DNA from: Exophiala sp. HKRS030
Lineage: Eukaryota; Ascomycota; Eurotiomycetes; Chaetothyriales; Herpotrichiellaceae
Direction: 5' to 3'
Assembly: GCA_023897205.1 (NCBI GenBank)
Contig: JAHWDD010000003.1
Coordinates: 4,901,665-4,965,664 of the forward strand
Length of the DNA: 64,000 nt
Both the position numbers and the translations under genes were made by a program. How positions within the stretch are numbered: position 1 is the stretch's first letter; each line of letters begins with the position of its first letter. The notes under the pieces were generated by a model, which saw nothing but the letters and a program-made list of their open reading frames with translations, was not told the DNA's origin and did no database searches. This document shows, in pieces, positions 11,411-21,432 of the stretch.

Positions 11411-12052
11411 ACGACATATGGTTTTTTTTAAAAGACGATTGACGCAAAGGACAGATGGTCCGTACCGGCTGGACTACCACTGACTTTGTCTGTACAGCAA
11501 TACAACATATATCTGGCAAATAGTTTTGGATCGCGTGACCTCCTGTAGCGTAAGTTGACTATTGATCATGTGAGTTCCTGAGCTTCGGTCGACACGATCA
11601 AAAATAGGAGAGGAACCAGATTCAACTTTGGAACCTGTCAAGAAGCACTCAGCCTGAAGAATCGCAACGACCTTCGGTGGAGGACAGAAACATCCAAAAT
11701 ACTTGGTGTCTGTATTCAGTTTGCTCATGTCTGGTACTTTGCCCAGACTTGAGAGTTACATGTAACACCAGGATGTCAACATGTCGAAAAACTCAGAAGC
11801 TCTACATAGCTCAAGCCATTCTCAGAATTCTGAACGCCAGCATCTCATTACTGCAAGTTGTTAAGTAATTGAGTTCGTGGGAGGTATAGATTTTCTGACC
11901 GTACAGAAAACATCCGATAGCCCGCCGAATTCTCTACGGCAACGCATTGCTCCTTGTTATTCATTTACTCTGCCGGCGATGATCAGCATCCATAATTCCT
12001 ATAATTAAAGCGACAACGAACCTGACCAGTCGACCCTTAGCATTTTCCGTCG
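11411..12052. other. 642-bp spacer before QRI7
   Basis: 3' region of the MICOS gene and promoter of QRI7, both plus strand. No other gene or repeat seen. Confidence 0.6.
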
Positions 12053-13498
12053 ATGCTCCATGTCTGTCTTGTGAAGCCAATCTCGGCCACAAGATGGCTC
12101 AAATACTCGCCATCACGCTTTCGGAATGCGTATGCGCCGAGACTGCAGCAACGTCGAAATCTTCTGACCCTCGCAATCGAAACTTCCTGCGATGATACCT
12201 GTGTTGCCATACTCTCTAAACCCTCACGCTCGAAGCCGGACTCTATTCTTCACTTCAATCAGAAAATCACGAGTAAGAATACCGGCAAAGGAGGTATTGT
12301 GCCCTCAGAGGCTCTGTCCAGTCATCAGGTGAATCTGGCAGCACTCTTGGACGAATCGCTCGCCAGCCTGCCTGATGCTACAGGAATAGAACAATATGAT
12401 CATCGTTCACCAGGAGACACGCAACCCGAGACGATAAGACTCAGGGATGGTCGTATCAAGCAGAAGCCCGACTTCGTGTCAGTCACGCGAGGGCCAGGAA
12501 TGTTCGCCAATTTGGGTGTTGGATTGAATACAGCGAAAGGTCTTGCGACGGCATGGCAGGTTCCTCTTGTTGGTGTACACCATATGCAAGCTCACGCTCT
12601 CACCTCACGGATGGTCGATGCCATGTCTAGAACGACACAAGCGAGCAACGCAAGTCCAGCATCAACGAGTCCACCATTGACACCATCCTTCCCTTTTCTC
12701 ACCTTACTCGTCTCTGGAGGCCACACCATGCTGGTCCATTCCCACCATCTAACGTCACACAAGATCATTGCAACGACAGCAGATGTGGCTATCGGTGATG
12801 AACTTGACAAATGCGGGCGTCTCATCCTTCCCGACTCAATCAAGTCCTCTACGGCAGATACATCCTACGCCAAATACCTGTCGGAGTATGCATTTCCAAC
12901 ACCACAATCCTTCGAATCCTGGCCTATCCCAGCGAGCCGCGAGGAAGAGCTCAATAAACCTCTAAACCAATACGGCTGGACCATCTCCACACCCATGACA
13001 CGCAATCGGGAAGCGGTCTTCAGCTTCAGCGGAATATCCAGCACAGTCAAGCGCATCCAGGCATCACGCGACGACATGTCAGACGAAGAACGCATCCACC
13101 TAGCCCGGACCTGCCTCTCAGCAGCATTCGAGTGTCTCGGCTCACGAACCATCATCGCACTCCAAACCCTTTCGAGCCGCACAAAATCCACCGGCACAGC
13201 TATACCAACACCCAAAAACCTAATCGTCTCCGGCGGGGTGGCATCAAACCCATTCCTACGCTTCCATCTGCGGCGCATGCTCGACCTCCGGGGCTTCAAG
13301 CACGTCAAGCTGATCTTCCCACCGGTGGAATTCTGCACCGACAACGCCGCGATGATCGCCTGGGCCGGCATGGAGATGTTCGAGGCCGGCTATTCGTCCG
13401 ACATGGCTTGCCAGCCGTTGAGGTCGTGGAGTCTGGACCCGACGTCGCCGGACGGTGGCATCCTAGGCGTAGGTGGCTGGAAGCATCTCGATCAGTAG
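12053..13498 (+). CDS. QRI7: Mitochondrial tRNA N6-threonylcarbamoyladenosine transferase (TsaD/Qri7 family)
   Basis: Transfers the threonylcarbamoyl group onto A37 of ANN-decoding tRNAs in mitochondria. Single exon, 481 residues. Residues 1-38 form a basic presequence (RWLKYSPSRFRNAYAPRLQQ), which points to the mitochondrial Qri7 form rather than cytosolic Kae1. The ASKHA core follows: LAIETSCDDTCVAIL, GKGGIVPSEALSSHQ, FVSVTRGPGMFANLGVGLNT, the metal site HHMQAH (H177 and H181), LVSGGHTMLV, DVAIGDELDKCGR, and near the end IVSGGVASNPFLR and FCTDNAAMIAWAG. A Ser/Thr/Pro-rich insertion lies between the HMQAH motif and LVSGGH. Intact frame, start at the first ATG. Convergent with the disulfide isomerase gene. 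Confidence 0.95.
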   Translation: MLHVCLVKPISATRWLKYSPSRFRNAYAPRLQQRRNLLTLAIETSCDDTCVAILSKPSRSKPDSILHFNQKITSKNTGKGGIVPSEALSSHQVNLAALLDESLASLPDATGIEQYDHRSPGDTQPETIRLRDGRIKQKPDFVSVTRGPGMFANLGVGLNTAKGLATAWQVPLVGVHHMQAHALTSRMVDAMSRTTQASNASPASTSPPLTPSFPFLTLLVSGGHTMLVHSHHLTSHKIIATTADVAIGDELDKCGRLILPDSIKSSTADTSYAKYLSEYAFPTPQSFESWPIPASREEELNKPLNQYGWTISTPMTRNREAVFSFSGISSTVKRIQASRDDMSDEERIHLARTCLSAAFECLGSRTIIALQTLSSRTKSTGTAIPTPKNLIVSGGVASNPFLRFHLRRMLDLRGFKHVKLIFPPVEFCTDNAAMIAWAGMEMFEAGYSSDMACQPLRSWSLDPTSPDGGILGVGGWKHLDQ

Positions 13499-14441
13499 TC
13501 CGATGTTCTCTCTCACCCGAGGCTATGAATGAGCCATCTCGGACCTCTCCTCGATCTGCATCTTACATGCAAATGAACGCGCGTGGGAAGAACTCTTGCA
13601 GCTCCACATGTCCCGACCACATCTCGTCTCGTCTCGTCGAATCTCATCTCATCTCAACGCCAACGCCAACGCCAACGACAACCCTGTAGAAATACTGTAC
13701 CATCACAACCTGTACTGTTATCATATTAAATCATTTATAGTCCTGCTAGCCGTAACACCGAGGAAAACTACAAGACTCAACACATATCCTCCCCTCCCCC
13801 TGCCCCCTAGACAAACCCGACGAGTAAACAAGCGAAGACCATGAGTCGAGGCGAGTTGAGTCGATGACTGATCGCTCGTGGCCGTCTTTCTATGCAGAGG
13901 CGTGATGGAGGTCTAGTCCACCATGGCGGCCGCTGCCAGCCTAGATGCTAAGTAATGGTTGCCTTTTTTCAATCGTTAGGGTCGCGGTCATGGCTCATGG
14001 CTGTCATCATCATCGCAAGTCGTACATAGTCTTGTCTGAGTCGTGGACGCGCAGCAAACTCCGTGGGCTTGATATACATTCGTCTATCAGTGACAGTCTA
14101 CAACGTCAACTTAGAGTCTCAGACGCAGGGTATGTAGTCTGAACTTAAGACTCGGTGCGTGGTCTGTTTCTATCGTCCTTGCTATTTGAGAGAGGATCAG
14201 GGAAAGGGGGTCCCATGGAGGAGAGCCTCAGCCGGGGAGGGCGAGTATATCAGAAATATCATGTAGGAACTGAGGTGTTCATTTGACCTGGAATTTATTT
14301 CGCTCTGAACCTTGTCAAAAGGGAAGAGAAGCAATAGAAATCAAGGTCGATAATCCTCCCATAACGGTACATGTATTCCCCAGCTTACACCGTGGTTTAC
14401 CTAATGGTCACAAATTGCTCGATAAATTCAATTCAGCTAGT
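13499..14441. other. 943-bp convergent spacer
   Basis: Lies between the stops of QRI7 (plus) and PDI1 (minus), so it should hold two 3' UTRs. Contains short tandem runs at 13622-13677 (TCTCG and TCTCA units, then AACGCC x3). No gene seen. Confidence 0.6.
13656..13677. repeat. Short AACGCC tandem
   Basis: Three copies of AACGCC plus a partial AACG, just after imperfect TCTCG/TCTCA pentamers, in the 3' region of QRI7. Confidence 0.8.
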
Positions 14442-16220
14442 TTACAATTCATCATGTTCCGCAACACCAGCGTCATCATCTGCGACGAAAGTCGATGCAG
14501 CTTCGGCTGCTTCACTCACGACACTCTTGACCGCATCAACAACACCTTCTCCAGCGGTGGTGGCAGCAGGCGCCGCCTTAGCATAGGTTTCTTCGACAGA
14601 AGTCGAAGCGTCCTCAATCTCGACATCATCGTCGGCAGCTTGAGCAGCGAGTCCGTCAACGCCGAATTTGCCGTTATCTTTGATGAAAGCAGCCAGGTCT
14701 TCCAATGTGCGGGAGCCAGAATAATCGACTGGGGAGTCTTTGGCTCCAGCGGGATAAAGCTTGATGGTGGGGAAGCCGGAGATCTCATCGGGTACATCGT
14801 TCAGTGTTGCGTCAATCTTAGCGACAATCACCTTGGAAGAGAGATCAGCGCTAGTGTAGAGTTCAGCAAGCTTCTCGTATGTTGGCGCAAGACTGGTAGC
14901 AATGTTAGCGGAGCAGATATTTCAAAGAGGATATAAAACTTACGCTTTGCAATGTCCACACCATGGAGCGTAGAATTCGATGAGAACGTCCTTGGTATCA
15001 TCAAGAACAATGTCCTTGTATGAGTTGGCAACAACGACCGTGACAGGACCTTCCTGCTTCTCGGGAATTGGCTCGGACTTGATGCTAGCAGCAATCTTGC
15101 CATCGACAAAGTCTTTGACGAATGCGGCAATTTTCTTCTCAGTCAATGAAGTGCCCTCGAATGGGAACTTCTCGTTCTTGACAGTATCCTGAATGGCGAA
15201 CGAGGGGAATTGATCAGTAGGAAGATTGAGGTTTCCAGCATGCGCACCGAAGGCCTTTGCGTCGATTGTGGCGAAGTTGATGACTCCCTTGTATTGCTCA
15301 GCAATGGATCGGAAATCTTTAGCCAGCGAAGCACGCTCTTCTGGGGTTTCGGAGAAAATGTAGGCAAGAGGGACACCAGCCTGTGTGACGATCAGTCAAA
15401 TGTGATTGAAATTTGGTGAGAAATGTCTTACGTTCATATAACCTGCATAAGTCTCTGGGCCAACTTCACCAACCAAAGGTGTAGCCGAAGTGCTGATGAA
15501 TTTGGTGATGGCGTCGGCCGAGAAGGCCTCAGTGAAGACGTTCTTGCCTTCATCGAATTCTTTATAAAGGACAATCGAGGGTTGTTTGACATCCTCTGAA
15601 GAAGCTAAGGCAACGTCATTGGTTGCTCCGAAGATATAATCATCTCGTAACGACTCGGCGATTTTGGTATATGTTTGGTTGGAGGTCTTGTCATCAGCAG
15701 CGATGTAGGCTACTACCACAACCTTGTCGGTGGTCTTGAACTCTTCAAGAGTGTCGGCTGTGAGGAGAGAAACGGCTGGGAGAGCCTGCTTTGTCATGTA
15801 GGAGACGATGCTGTTGACCGTTAGTACCAAGTCTCCAAAAGGTGTCATTGAGATTGTGGATTAGACTTACGCAGGAGCTTTTCTGGCACCGGTATATGGT
15901 TTGATGTTATCGAGACCACGGAAGACCTTGACAGTTGGGTATCCCTCGACGCCATAGTCTTTACATAGATCACCTTCGGATGTGCAATCAACCTTGACCA
16001 AGGCAATGTTCTTCTCCTTCAAGGTGGTGGCGGCCTCTTCATATTCTGGGGCAAGAGCTTTGCAGTGACCACACCAAGGAGCGAAGAACTCCGCTAGGAC
16101 TAGATCGTTCTCTGAGATGAACTGCTTGAAGTTGTCGGTCTTCAAGTCATGGACATCACTAGCGGAAGCGAGTGCGGCGAGCGTGAGGCCGGCGGCGGCC
16201 AGCGACTTGAATGATCGCAT
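14442..16220 (-). CDS. PDI1: Protein disulfide isomerase, ER lumen
   Basis: Catalyses disulfide formation and exchange in the ER. Four exons: 16220-15871, 15810-15432, 15380-14944 and 14892-14442, separated by introns of 60, 51 and 51 nt; 538 residues. The start gives a signal peptide (MRSFKSLAAAGLTLAALASA). Two thioredoxin domains carry the active site APWCGHCKA, near residue 50 and near residue 388; the third intron falls just after the second site. Between them lie two redox-inactive thioredoxin-like domains (b and b'). The C-terminal tail is Ala/Asp/Glu-rich and ends HDEL, the ER retrieval signal. Order a-b-b'-a'-c and length match fungal PDI. All junctions keep the frame. Shares a convergent 3' region with QRI7. 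Confidence 0.97.
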
Positions 16221-17107
16221 AGTGAAGATGAGGAGAGGACGTAACAAGGAGAGAGGAGAATGTCGTGTGAAGTCTGGAAGGTAGAACAAGAAGGCAAGAT
16301 GTATAGAAAGGAAGAGGAGATCACAAACGGGGGAACTGGACGAATATCAACGGGAATAATGCAAGTAATAATGAAACGCATGCGGCTCTCTTTCAGAAAG
16401 TGGTGGACGAGGGTGCACTCTGGAGAGGCACGAGTGGTCAAGCGGCGTGTGGCAGGGCCGCAGGGTCAACGGGGCCCTGGAGAGGAGAGGTGTCAACTTT
16501 TTTTTGGAGGGCAAGTAGACTCCCTGCAAGTTGTAACTGACACTGGACTGGCGTGACTGGTCAGTTGAGACGCCAGCCAATGAGTTAAGCTGCATAACAC
16601 TGGACTGAAGCCCTGAAGCCTTAGGTACAGTACCTAGGTGCCTATGCGTTAGGGGGCGCTTGGGGTCAGGGAATCTGGTATCAATACGCATGCGCAATTA
16701 CTCCATAACTAACTAGTTATGACTACGCAATCACACAAAGACATGGGCAAGTGGAGCCCTTAATGACCCTGAAACAACGAAAGCGGCGACAACATTGACC
16801 TCCTTTTTGCCAAGTCGTAGGCATTTCAGACCACATAAGCGCCGCCCGCCACTCATTAAATAGGGGCAAGATGTTCAAGCGGCAAGTTGCTTTGGCTACA
16901 TATTATTAATCACCCAGGCAGTCAGAAGTGAGGACGTACTCTGTAGATCCGCGATTCCCTCCTCGGTACCAAATATGGAACATTCATCTAACTACCTAAT
17001 TTGAAGCACGCATCTTCACTGCCTCATGGCATGCAGCTAGCTAGCCGGGATTGCAGATATTCAAAGAGGCAATAAACATCTATTATTGGTAGCTCGGAGG
17101 ATTTTAC
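16221..17107. other. 887-bp spacer (PDI1 promoter)
   Basis: Upstream of PDI1 and downstream of ATG22, both minus strand. Open frames here are short and unconvincing. It contains the palindromic ACTAACTAGTTA near 16707. I cannot assign an unfolded-protein-response element with confidence. Confidence 0.55.
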
Positions 17108-19071
17108 TCATTCCTCCTCTTCCGACAAGACTATAGTTGGGATCGTAGTATATCTCTGCTCTCCCTCCCCCTTTCGATATCCTTCCAACTCCAGCGCCAT
17201 GCTTCGAGCATCTGCCTTGCCGCGATCAACATCGACCAACAACATGAGCGGCAATGGTAAGAATATCAAAACTGCCAAAAACACAAATGCAGGTCGAATT
17301 TCCCCATACCTATCCGTAATTGCTCCAACGATTGCGGGACCAAAGACGCTCGAGCCTTTGTCAGTTATCGCATAAAGAGCATAAAAAGCCGCCTCGAACC
17401 CTGGAGGAATCAATTCGCCAAAAAACGCTCGACAATATGAGGAAAGACCTCCAAGTACGAAGCCGTAGATTGCCCCAAGTGGGTACATTTCCCATGGTTG
17501 CTGCAACCCAAAAACTCCGTAGCGTTTAACTGCAGGAATAAACCCAAGCAAGCCATACAACGGGATTACCTCAAAGAGACAGATGCATGCAACGATCGTC
17601 TGGGATGCACGCAGATTGAGAAGACGAGAAAAGTAGCTCCAGTAGAAGGCGCCAATAACTCCGGCGATTGTAGCAATGACATTAATCAATCCCAATGCCT
17701 CTGTTTTCATTCCGAGGCTAGTCTTTGCGAAAAGCACCGCAGTCCTGGGCTTTGTCAGTCTGAAATCCACAATGAATCAATTGCCCGCACTTACCCGCTC
17801 ACAGTGGCTATACTGTCACTAAGTAAGAACCACGCGCATAAGAAGATGACAATATCTTTCAACTTTCTAGCATGTCCGATTGTCTTGAACAAAGACTTCC
17901 AGGCATAGATGACATAAGCCACCCAAGCTCGATGGCCCGTCAAGGCCGAGGGCAGTGGTGGTCCTGGACGGGGCCGTAGCCACAGTGCTGCAGGTATGCT
18001 GAATGCAAACCACCACAGCCCAACCACCATCAGCACAAGTCGCAGAGAGAAAGTTGTCGAACCTGTCGCCACAACCAGAAGAATGGCCAAGATTTGGACC
18101 AGTAATCCTGCGATATATCCTATGCCGATTCCGTTGGAAGAGATGCTAGTGGATAGCTTAAGCTCGGGGGATATAACAGCAGCCGGCTCAGGTGATGCAG
18201 TGGTGTTATCCGGTTGATCTCGAGGCAACAAGCCAGAGGTGGAGGTCAGATCACGATCAAAAGGCTCGTCAAGGCCATCGTCTTCGTCAGGGTAGGGCTC
18301 GTGATCCGATACACTGTCTGTGAGATGTCGCCTCTGTTGGATTGTAGGATGATGGCGTACAAGGAGCGGTAGAAAGGAGTTGAGGAGGACGAAGGACGCC
18401 CCAAAGCAGGTATTTGCAATGATGGCGAGGAGAGCACCGACCAAGTAGAGTTTCGATATGACACCGATGAATAACATGGTGGCTATTGAGCCGGTGAAAG
18501 CAAAGGCGAGGAGGAATGTCTTTCTGAAACGACCATGATCGGCAGCCCCTGACATGGAGATGATGAGAAGTGCTTGGACGAGCACGCTGATAGAAAATGT
18601 ATACATAGCAAAGCTGGCAGTGTTCACTTCTGATCCGAAGACATCAACGACACAGGAGGGGAGTTCATTGTGTCCGTGTTTGGGTGCGTTGGGCGCAGTC
18701 GCATTTGGCCGTGAGGATGATCCTGCCTGACAAGAAATGTTCCTATGTTCGAGGAGGACACCATTGTCTCGGGCTAGTTGTTCAAGAGTAATGGGCAGAA
18801 AGGAACCTGTATAAACATGATTAGCCTGCGCAGGCTAAGGATATATGTGCAGTCCCAGTGACTCACCCATGGCACAGATCGCAAAGACCTCAGCGGCCCA
18901 GCCATACGAGTACCATCCCCATAGTTCTTTCTGGCTCGTCGGCCGTGTATCTTCGTCGGCAAATCTGGTCGCAAGGATTGAATCTTCAAGATCGTCCATA
19001 CTGGAGCGTGAGTAGTCCCAAGATGACTCTCGTTCGTCGTCGGCTTCGACCGAAGGAGTAGGAGAGATCAA
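17108..19071 (-). CDS. ATG22: Autophagy-related protein 22, vacuolar amino-acid effluxer
   Basis: Major-facilitator-type membrane protein that exports amino acids from the vacuole after autophagic breakdown. Three exons: 19071-18867, 18806-17795 and 17744-17108; introns of 57 and 50 nt; 617 residues. The soluble N-terminus leads into [20 protein letters not shown], the conserved start of Atg22, then through the first junction to [15 protein letters not shown]. About eleven to twelve hydrophobic segments follow, with an acidic loop in the middle ([18 protein letters not shown]). [20 protein letters not shown] spans the second junction and [18 protein letters not shown] is also typical. The C-terminus is short and acidic (LSEEEE). 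Start chosen as the first ATG upstream in frame. Length agrees with Aspergillus Atg22. Confidence 0.93.
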
Positions 19072-21432
19072 GATAGCACGAGCATAGGGTTCCTGAAATG
19101 GGCTGGTAGATTGTGTAAAAGTCGCAGGCTCCGAAAAGCCATGGCGAGGTGCCTGTAGAATTGGTAGAGAGTGTCAGCAACGACTGACTTGAAGTTGATG
19201 TTTTGAGACTTTGTAGGAGACATGTCGAGGGTAAACTGCAGGGTGCAGCTTAGCGCCTGAATGGGGGTTGAGGGGGTGTGATGCAGCCATGGAAGGTCAT
19301 TGGTGGACTCACCATCGAACAATGAGTTTGGTTTAGTTAGGCAGTCAGTTAGGAGGGTCACGGAGGGTCCAAGATGCCTCCCGGTTAAGGATTAATCCTT
19401 ACGGGCGTCCGTCCCGTGCCTAGATGGGAGCCCACAGGCGGCGTCCGGATCAGAGACACCCCAATTTAGGTAAGTCGATAGCCTAGCCGTGGACAGATCT
19501 GAGGAACGTAGGTGGTAACTCCGGGTTGTGTAGCGCCTAAATGGGATTACTTAGGGATCGCTCGTTCGGCCCCAGGCCCCGGTTCCCTCAAAACCCACTT
19601 AAAGGATCCTGTCTGTAAACGTCGCGGACTGGTTCAAAATCCAGAAACGATGTAGAGAATGATCCAAGAGCAGATGTTGGCTCGCTTGTCAGCAATTGGT
19701 GAAATTGCTGTTTATCACAGCTCTTTCGCTCCTTCGGCCATGTCGTTTGTCCGTCCTCCTCGTTCGAACTACAAGTGTGAGGTAGTGTCATAACGTCTCG
19801 GATTTCGACATGGTTTTGGATATGAGTTGGGAACTCTTCGATCTTCAAAAGTGCGTGCCAGGCTAAATAGGTACAGTCTGTACTGTATCAGGATCTTTGC
19901 ACAGTGGAGCAACGGGTCGGACCAGACGATCTCCTCTAGGGTAGATGACTGCCTAGACAGTGGAATCACGTAGGTTTCTTGACCAGCTGAAAAGGAAACC
20001 GAGGACCAGTGCAAATCAAAGTCCTCCTTGACTCGCTGGTCAATCGTGATGCGGAGGTCTCTGAAGGTCTATTCGTAATGGATTGTCCAGGCTGAGACAA
20101 AGGCAGATGATGGTCTTATGTATTCGTTCAAGCCATTCTGCTTCAGGTCGATGGCTATCTCAAAGGAGCGCTTGACTTATCTCATGACCACCCCAAGATA
20201 TCCATTTCCCGTTCCACTACGACGCGATATGGCTAGCATTGCTGCACTCATTCATGGCGTTGCCCACCTTGCATCGCCTTGATCCAAGCTAGCCATCTAG
20301 CCTACCAGAAGCGTGGCAGATCACACCCATCTCAACCTGCTTGATGCCTTGTATGGCATGGTCTTGGTCGATGGCGTGCAGGTCGGTCATAATTCAAACT
20401 CCCCGTCACACTGACTTGCCGTGACTAGATCCAATCAATCCAGACTAAATCACCGCCATCTCGCTTTGGTCCTGTCGACGGTCAAGACCTCGAGAGGATG
20501 ATGGTGGGATTTGGGGTGGCCACTGGTGGCATGTGCTCAATAAGTCCCAGTCTCGGAAAAACTGTCCTCTGTGGACACGAAGTCCCAGCAGGTGCCAGAG
20601 ATAGGCCAAAATTTAGTCAGTCGTAGTGGCAATGCTACGTACACCCATGTGTCTCATGTCATGAGCAAGACGGTGTGATGAATATGATGATTGTGGGTGG
20701 CATGGCATGGCATGGCATTTTTATTTCCCCAGCATTGACAACCTGTATGTCAAGTCGCGTGGGATGATCCCTGACCAGCCTGGAATCAAGCGACAGCAAT
20801 AATAGAACAAATCCAAAGATCGAGTGTCTGTGTAACTATAATTAGGCTACCCACCAACTGTAATGCCGCAACTAACCTAACATACTCAAGTACTTACATA
20901 CCTAAATCATACTTTCAAGCCTACCGAACAAGATGCCAGCTATTGTAAACTAACTAGTATCTTGCATTGTCTGTGTCTCGGGCTGGTTTCTTCCCCATAA
21001 CCGGACCGACCATTCTCGATTGCTCGTGCGAATCGGTCACGGAGATCTCGGCCAGTCACATCGATCCGATTGGGCGGCAGCGTTGTCAGGACTCCAGGAC
21101 TGAGCAACATCACTCGTTCGGCTTGGACTTCATCCACAGGCTCCAATGTTCACTTTCGACGACAATCGAGAATTACATCCATCTAAGCTTTGACAAATAT
21201 TCACGCAGCCTGGTGACATGAAGAGGGTTTGAGTGTTTTGCTTGCATGAGCTCCATAGCACCTACAGAAAGCCTTGAGATCTCGTCTTCAGCCAAGTCCA
21301 GACTCCTGAAAGTCTTCTAGACAACATCTAGGAACGAGCAACATATCTATTATCTGATTTCTGCACAGTCACCGGTGGACTGTGGAATGGCAAGGCAGCC
21401 TCTAGGCCCATTGAAGAACAACAGGTGCTAAG
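19072..21432. other. 2.4-kb divergent spacer between ATG22 and SIN1
   Basis: Holds the promoters of ATG22 (minus) and SIN1 (plus). A possible decayed gene lies at 19588-20190 (separate entry). A GGCAT pentamer runs four times near 20698-20718. No other coding signal. Confidence 0.55.
19588..20190 (-). pseudogene. Possible decayed protein-coding remnant, family unknown
   Basis: Read on the minus strand, a protein-like frame begins near 20190 (RSFEIAIDLKQNGLNEYIRP), meets an in-frame TAG at 20069-20071, and continues as TFRDLRITIDQRVKEDFDLH to about 19870. A second frame (HALLKIEEFPTHIQNHVEIR) then carries on to the stop at 19588. Joining the two needs one stop read through and one frame change. 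The composition is balanced, not low-complexity. Unlike the breaks elsewhere in this window, these are not at C/G runs, so decay is more likely than read error. I do not recognise the family, and chance open frames are possible. The frame could also start as an exon right after the TAG, which could serve as an acceptor. Confidence 0.3.

Noticed and set aside
12865..13371. 168-codon minus-strand frame
   Set aside because: Antisense shadow of the conserved C-terminal half of QRI7.
14283..14936. 217-codon plus-strand frame
   Set aside because: It is antisense to the last exon of PDI1, whose frame, splice sites and HDEL end are certain.
19629..19648. tRNA-like T-arm (CTGG loop CCAG with TTCAAAA)
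   Set aside because: Only a four-base stem with an eight-base loop and no anticodon or acceptor stem can be built around it.
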